From NCBI GenBank assembly GCA_965119685.1, contig OZ221971.1, forward strand, positions 2,356,001 to 2,420,000: 64,000 nucleotides of DNA, read 5' to 3'. Below the pieces are notes generated by a model, which saw only the letters and a list, made by a program, of their open reading frames with translations, ran no database searches and was not told where the DNA came from. The number at the start of each line of letters is the position of its first letter. The stretch's first letter is position 1. A program made the position numbers and the translations under genes. Shown piece after piece: positions 60,402 through 64,000 of this stretch. This DNA comes from Merdibacter sp965119685. Lineage in GTDB: Bacteria; Bacillota_I; Bacilli_A; Erysipelotrichales; Erysipelotrichaceae.

Positions 60402-60430
60402 TTTACATCTTTTCGCTTTGAATGTAAAAT
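60402..60430 (+). promoter_or_regulatory. Promoter of the Lrp-aminotransferase operon
   Basis: TTTACA (60402-60407) and TAAAAT (60425-60430), 17 bp apart, 50 bp upstream of the ATG, which follows AGGAGG. Confidence 0.65.
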
Positions 60431-60480
60431 AAAGGTAATATCCTCTGTTCATTGCAGCAGAGGGTCAGGAGGAAGGCATT

Positions 60481-60975
60481 ATGAAAGATATTGAATTGCT
60501 GCATCTTTTAGAGACAAATGCCCGGCTTTCCACCAGAGATCTCTCAGACATCCTCTTAGAAGAGGAGGAACAGATCACAAAACGGATGGAAAGTCTGGAA
60601 AAACGCAAAATCATCTGCGGTTATCATACCGTGATCAACTGGGATAAGGCAAGCCGTAATCGTCAGGTGATGGCAATCATCGAGGTGGGCGTCACGCCGC
60701 AGCGCGATTATGGATATGATAAGATCGCACGTACGATCGCACGTTATCCGGAAGTGGATACGATGTATCTGCTCAGCGGCAAGAGTGAATTTATGTGCAT
60801 GGTCTACGGCAAGAGCATGTATGACGTCGCCAGCTTTGTCGCCGATAAGATCGCCTGCATTGAATCGGTAAAATCGACCGTTACCCTCTTTGTGCTGAAA
60901 CAGTATAAGGAAAGCGGCATCATCTTAGAGGATGAGCGCAAGGAAAGCGGCGAAAGACTGGTGGTGACTCCATGA
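60481..60975 (+). CDS. Lrp/AsnC-family transcriptional regulator
   Basis: The 164-residue protein has the AsnC-type helix-turn-helix (LHLLETNARLSTRDLSDILLEEEEQITKRMESLEKRKIICGYHTVIN) and a RAM ligand-binding domain. Its stop overlaps the aminotransferase start (ATGA), so both are co-translated. Lrp-type proteins sense amino acids, so it probably controls this operon and perhaps others. Confidence 0.92.
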   Translation: MKDIELLHLLETNARLSTRDLSDILLEEEEQITKRMESLEKRKIICGYHTVINWDKASRNRQVMAIIEVGVTPQRDYGYDKIARTIARYPEVDTMYLLSGKSEFMCMVYGKSMYDVASFVADKIACIESVKSTVTLFVLKQYKESGIILEDERKESGERLVVTP

Positions 60976-62156
60976 ACTATGAAGAAATGCTCTCGCAGCG
61001 CGTCCGTTCGATTCAGCCCAGCGGCATCCGCCGATTCTTCGACTTAGCCAACGAGGTGGAGGGCGTCATCTCCCTGGGTGTGGGAGAACCGGACTTTTCA
61101 ACGCCGTGGCACATCTGCGATGCGGCGATCTATTCCATCGAAAGCGGAAAGACCCACTATACCGCCAATCAGGGACTGCCGCAGCTGCGAAAGGAGATCT
61201 GCAGCTATTATAAACAGCGTTTTCACATCGACTATGATCCCAACGACAATGTGATCGTCACCGTCGGCGGCAGCGAGGGCATCGATATCGCCTTGCGCGC
61301 ACTCGTCAATCCGGGAGATGAGGTCATCGTGATGAATCCCTCCTATGTCGCCTATACGCCGGGCATCGCCTTGTCGGGCGGAGTCAGCGTGCCGATCGAG
61401 CTGCGGCAGGAGGATGATTTCAAGCTGACGCCGCAGGCGTTAGAAAACGCGATCAGCGAGCGTACAAAGGTCATCCTGCTCAACTTCCCAAGCAATCCTA
61501 CCGGCGGGGTGATGAACCACGACGACTACGCCAAGCTGGTCGACATTATCAAAAAGCATCATCTGATCGTCATCAGCGATGAGATCTATGCGGAGCTGAC
61601 CTATGACGGCGAATTTGCCTCGCTTGCTCAGTTTGATGAAATCAAGGATCAGGTCATCGTCATCAGCGGTTTCTCCAAGGCGTTTGCCATGACCGGCTGG
61701 CGTTTAGGCTACGTGTTGGCCAACCGGACGCTGACGCAGGCGATGAACAAAATTCATCAATACGTCATCATGTCGGCGCCGACAGCCGCACAGTATGGTG
61801 CGATCGAAGGATTGAAAAACGGATGGCCGCAGGTGGAGGAAATGGTAAACTCCTATCGCTCGCGCCGCAACTTCATCGTATCCGGCTTCAATCGTATCGG
61901 CTTAAACTGCTATCTGCCTCACGGCGCTTTCTATGTTTTCCCTGACATCCGTGCAACCGGACTGAGCAGCGAGGCTTTCTGCGAACTGCTGGTCAAGGAA
62001 GAAAAGGTCGCCTGTGTACCGGGCACCGCATTCGGTGACGCCGGTGAGGGCTTCATCCGCGTCTCCTATGCTTACAGCATCGACCACATCCGTGAGGCGC
62101 TGACTCGCATCGAGCGCTTCCTGAAGAAATTTGACAAAAACCCTACCCATAAATAA
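60972..62156 (+). CDS. PLP-dependent class I/II aminotransferase
   Basis: The 394-residue enzyme of the aspartate/aromatic/branched aminotransferase fold has the NPTGG motif (FPSNPTGGVMN), the DEIYAELTYDG segment with the PLP-contacting aspartate, the Schiff-base lysine in SGFSKAFAMTGWRLGYV, and a C-terminal GEGFIRVSYA with the substrate-carboxylate arginine. Members of the MalY/PatA-like group in Firmicutes pair with AsnC regulators. The exact amino acid is unknown. Confidence 0.93.
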   Translation: MNYEEMLSQRVRSIQPSGIRRFFDLANEVEGVISLGVGEPDFSTPWHICDAAIYSIESGKTHYTANQGLPQLRKEICSYYKQRFHIDYDPNDNVIVTVGGSEGIDIALRALVNPGDEVIVMNPSYVAYTPGIALSGGVSVPIELRQEDDFKLTPQALENAISERTKVILLNFPSNPTGGVMNHDDYAKLVDIIKKHHLIVISDEIYAELTYDGEFASLAQFDEIKDQVIVISGFSKAFAMTGWRLGYVLANRTLTQAMNKIHQYVIMSAPTAAQYGAIEGLKNGWPQVEEMVNSYRSRRNFIVSGFNRIGLNCYLPHGAFYVFPDIRATGLSSEAFCELLVKEEKVACVPGTAFGDAGEGFIRVSYAYSIDHIREALTRIERFLKKFDKNPTHK

Positions 62157-62162
62157 TTGATT

Positions 62163-62212
62163 GGAGGAGCCCTGTATCAGACACATGCTGATGCAATTCC
62201 TCCTTTTTTTTA
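62163..62212 (+). terminator. Terminator of the Lrp-aminotransferase operon
   Basis: GGAGGA (62163-62168) pairs with TCCTCC (62198-62203), with an inner hairpin GCATCAGC-like arm, and is followed by TTTTTTTT. Only 5 bp past the stop. Confidence 0.8.
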
Positions 62213-62401
62213 TCAGCGCTGTCACAGATTTTATCCCCGCCTGCCTTTTTCCCCCGAAGGAGAAGCGCACCATCAGAAAACATGGCGGCAAGTGTTCAGC
62301 GTCTTTTATCACACATGATTCTCACCGCAGGCAATGCTTTCGGGGAATGCCCGACTCATCGACTTCAACAGCACAATCTCCTGCTGCCCGCTCGATACGC
62401 A

Positions 62402-62436
62402 CAAAAAAGGCTGATCGCCTGATTGGGTCACAGCCT
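62402..62436 (-). terminator. Terminator of the surface-protein gene
   Basis: GGCTG/CAGCC hairpin (62409-62435) with six T on the minus strand; 27 bp past the stop. Confidence 0.7.
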
Positions 62437-62462
62437 GATGTCATTGATAAATTTCTGCGGTG

Positions 62463-64000
62463 TTATGCGTCTTCTTCCTTGCGCTTTTTCAGCGTCATCC
62501 AAGCGACTGCCGATATTCCTGCGAGAGCCGCAAACATGCCAGTGGTGTTCGCTGCGGCAGTATCGCTCGTGTCGCCCTCACCATTCGATGTGCCCGGCTG
62601 ATCGCCCTCATCGCCCGGCTTCTGCGGCTGATCCGATCCCTGCTCTTTGACAGCGATCGTAAAGCGAACCTCGCTTTGATTACCGGCCTGATCGATGGCT
62701 ACGATGTGATACTCCTTGTTTGCATTCGCAGTGATGCGCACGCTGTTTTCGTCAAAGGAAGTGATCGTCTGCGTCAATACGCCATCTTCATACACGCGTA
62801 CCTCGGATAGAGCTTCATCGCTGATGACGACGTTTTGTACCTGATCATACGTCATGCCATCCTGCACACCGCTGATGGTCGGCGCCTGCTTGTCGATGCC
62901 GCTGACCTCATAAGCGATTTCACTTTCGTTGCCTGCCAAATCCTTAATCACGACAGTGCCGCTGGTGTTTTCATCGAATACCTTTGTCAGCGTCATGCCA
63001 TCATCGCTCAGTGTCCATCCATCGACAGCTTGAATCTCTTCGTTTGCCGTAATGGTTACCGTCACCGGATCTTTCGTCGCCTTGCCCTCATTGGAAGTCG
63101 TTACGACAGCCTGCGGAGCGTATGGATCTCTTTGCGTATAGTAGTAACCATAGGATTGTGTATCCTCTCTGTCACAGGTCATCTTGACAGAGTAGATGCC
63201 CGGCTTTGCTTCCACAGTCAGCTGGAAGCCTTTTGCGAAGTCGCTCTCTCCCTCTAACGGTTCAATCTGTGTACCGTATGGAACGGAGCTGTATCCGCTG
63301 CCGTCAAATTCGGTGCGGTTTACATACAGTCTGAAATCATGTGTGAAGTCATAGCTACTGAATTTGCCCAGATTCTCACCGGTGATGTCATTGATACCGT
63401 CGTTGGTGTAGGTGATGTGCAGCATCAGCTTGCCGTTTTCGACGGTTTCCGTAAAGGTAAAGCTGCCTCGATATTCGCTCGTGTTGATCATATCTTCACT
63501 TGGTCCTGCCATGAGTGACTGCGGCGTCTGCGGCAGCGGCTGTAATTCCTTCTCCGCTTCCACATAGCGCTCATACAGCGCCTTTAAGGAAGATGCCGGA
63601 TAGGAGGTATTGATATGACCGCGTGCTTCCACCTGCACAGCGACTAACGACAGCGTGCTGCCCGCATAATATTCGGTGAATGGGAAATTGCGGTATTTGC
63701 TGACATAGGTGTTGACCTTGCTGAGCCAGTACCGCTGGTTCAGGGTATTGTATGCCTTGTCCACCTCTGCCTGTGTTGCCGCTTCATCATCCAAGACGAG
63801 CTTTGCATTGTCTTTGGCTGTGGTGAAATCGGCATAACGGCTGTCATCACTCGTATAGTCTTTCACTTCATCATACAGCGACTGCAATGCCGTTTTATCT
63901 GCTTTGATAATTTCAACGTTAAAATAGTAGTAGTTTCTCATCGTTCCGCCGCCTGCATTGCTGGTTGTCGGATTGACGACATAAACGCGGTAAGTGCCTT
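62463..64000 (-). CDS. Cell-surface protein with FIVAR and Ig-like domains (5' end outside window)
   Basis: The frame is open at base 64000, so the N terminus is missing; the visible part is about 512 residues. In order: a GTYRVYVVNPTT segment, a FIVAR-like helical repeat (ADKTALQSLYDEVKDYTSDD...VDKAYNTLNQRYW), a region with beta-strand character, Ig-like domains (VTVTITANEEIQAVDGW; NESEIAYEVSGIDKQAPTI; AIDQAGNQSEVRF), a Gly/Asp/Gln linker, and a tail AANTTGMFAALAG-(hydrophobic)-KKRKEED. The tail looks like a sortase-type sorting signal, but with NTTG instead of LPxTG. Proteins of this type adhere to or degrade host glycans. Confidence 0.85.
   Translation of the reverse strand, partial: GTYRVYVVNPTTSNAGGGTMRNYYYFNVEIIKADKTALQSLYDEVKDYTSDDSRYADFTTAKDNAKLVLDDEAATQAEVDKAYNTLNQRYWLSKVNTYVSKYRNFPFTEYYAGSTLSLVAVQVEARGHINTSYPASSLKALYERYVEAEKELQPLPQTPQSLMAGPSEDMINTSEYRGSFTFTETVENGKLMLHITYTNDGINDITGENLGKFSSYDFTHDFRLYVNRTEFDGSGYSSVPYGTQIEPLEGESDFAKGFQLTVEAKPGIYSVKMTCDREDTQSYGYYYTQRDPYAPQAVVTTSNEGKATKDPVTVTITANEEIQAVDGWTLSDDGMTLTKVFDENTSGTVVIKDLAGNESEIAYEVSGIDKQAPTISGVQDGMTYDQVQNVVISDEALSEVRVYEDGVLTQTITSFDENSVRITANANKEYHIVAIDQAGNQSEVRFTIAVKEQGSDQPQKPGDEGDQPGTSNGEGDTSDTAAANTTGMFAALAGISAVAWMTLKKRKEEDA

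Noticed and set aside
59871..60432. Plus- and minus-strand frames of 100-166 codons before the Lrp gene
   Set aside because: Translations are low-complexity, starts lack ribosome sites and the longest frame crosses the Lrp promoter.
1..64000. CRISPR arrays, rRNA or tRNA genes, prophage or integrase genes
   Set aside because: None was recognised on either strand; no spacer-repeat periodicity or T-loop motif in a clover context was seen.

Overview
The window reads as a low-to-mid GC Firmicutes chromosome segment, most plausibly from a gut Erysipelotrichia-type organism (inference). Supporting signs are the gene orders upp-atp, rpsF-ssb-rpsR, yybS-gdpP-rplI-dnaB-walJ, rapZ-yvcK-whiA and cysS-mrnC-rlmB-sigH, strong Shine-Dalgarno sites, a Cys T-box, a lysine riboswitch and Gram-positive surface proteins. 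No sporulation genes are seen and no CRISPR, rRNA or tRNA genes were recognised.

Layout. 1-11 kb, minus strand: 5' part of secA; an 1.1-kb decay zone (surface-protein remnant, possible small IS/MITE-like element); then the complete upp-atpZ-atpI-atpBEFHAGDC operon, whose c subunit carries the sodium-coordinating residues. 11-25.6 kb: a TetR regulator, the replication/translation housekeeping cluster (walJ, dnaB, rplI, gdpP, yybS, rpsR, ssb, rpsF), a CPBP protease, a thioredoxin-reductase-like flavoprotein lacking the usual NADPH motifs, a GH1 glucosidase tail, and whiA-yvcK-rapZ. 26-36.5 kb: a ClpC-like protein with a degenerate second ATPase ring, a Bce-type antimicrobial-peptide module (response regulator, kinase, HAD protein, small membrane protein, ABC ATPase, permease), two tandem DegV genes and an IMPACT-family gene. 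36.5-48.5 kb, accessory and metabolic: a mannose-family PTS (IIB, IIC, IID) with a divergent AraC regulator, an aldo/keto reductase-ferredoxin fusion with a MarR regulator, a lysine-riboswitch-controlled YfcC-family transporter and M20D amidohydrolase, then PTS IIA and agaS. 48.5-64 kb: membrane and GNAT proteins, glgB, a SigH-like factor, rlmB, mrnC, cysS under a T-box, gapdh, an Lrp-family regulator with an aminotransferase, and the 3' part of a FIVAR/Ig-like surface protein.

Working together. The PTS IIBCD genes and the IIA-agaS pair lie 7 kb apart, yet both promoter regions carry (C)ACTTTTT direct repeats, suggesting one amino-sugar uptake regulon under the AraC protein. The most unusual unit is the lysine riboswitch followed by transporter and amidohydrolase. 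The hydrolase belongs to the AbgB/PM20D2-like branch (CGHN motif); mammalian PM20D2 cleaves beta-alanyl-lysine. This suggests a lysine-scavenging pathway that imports and hydrolyses a lysine conjugate when lysine is scarce. A 130-165-bp structured repeat occurs three times in the same orientation, always just after the 3' end of a gene of unknown function.
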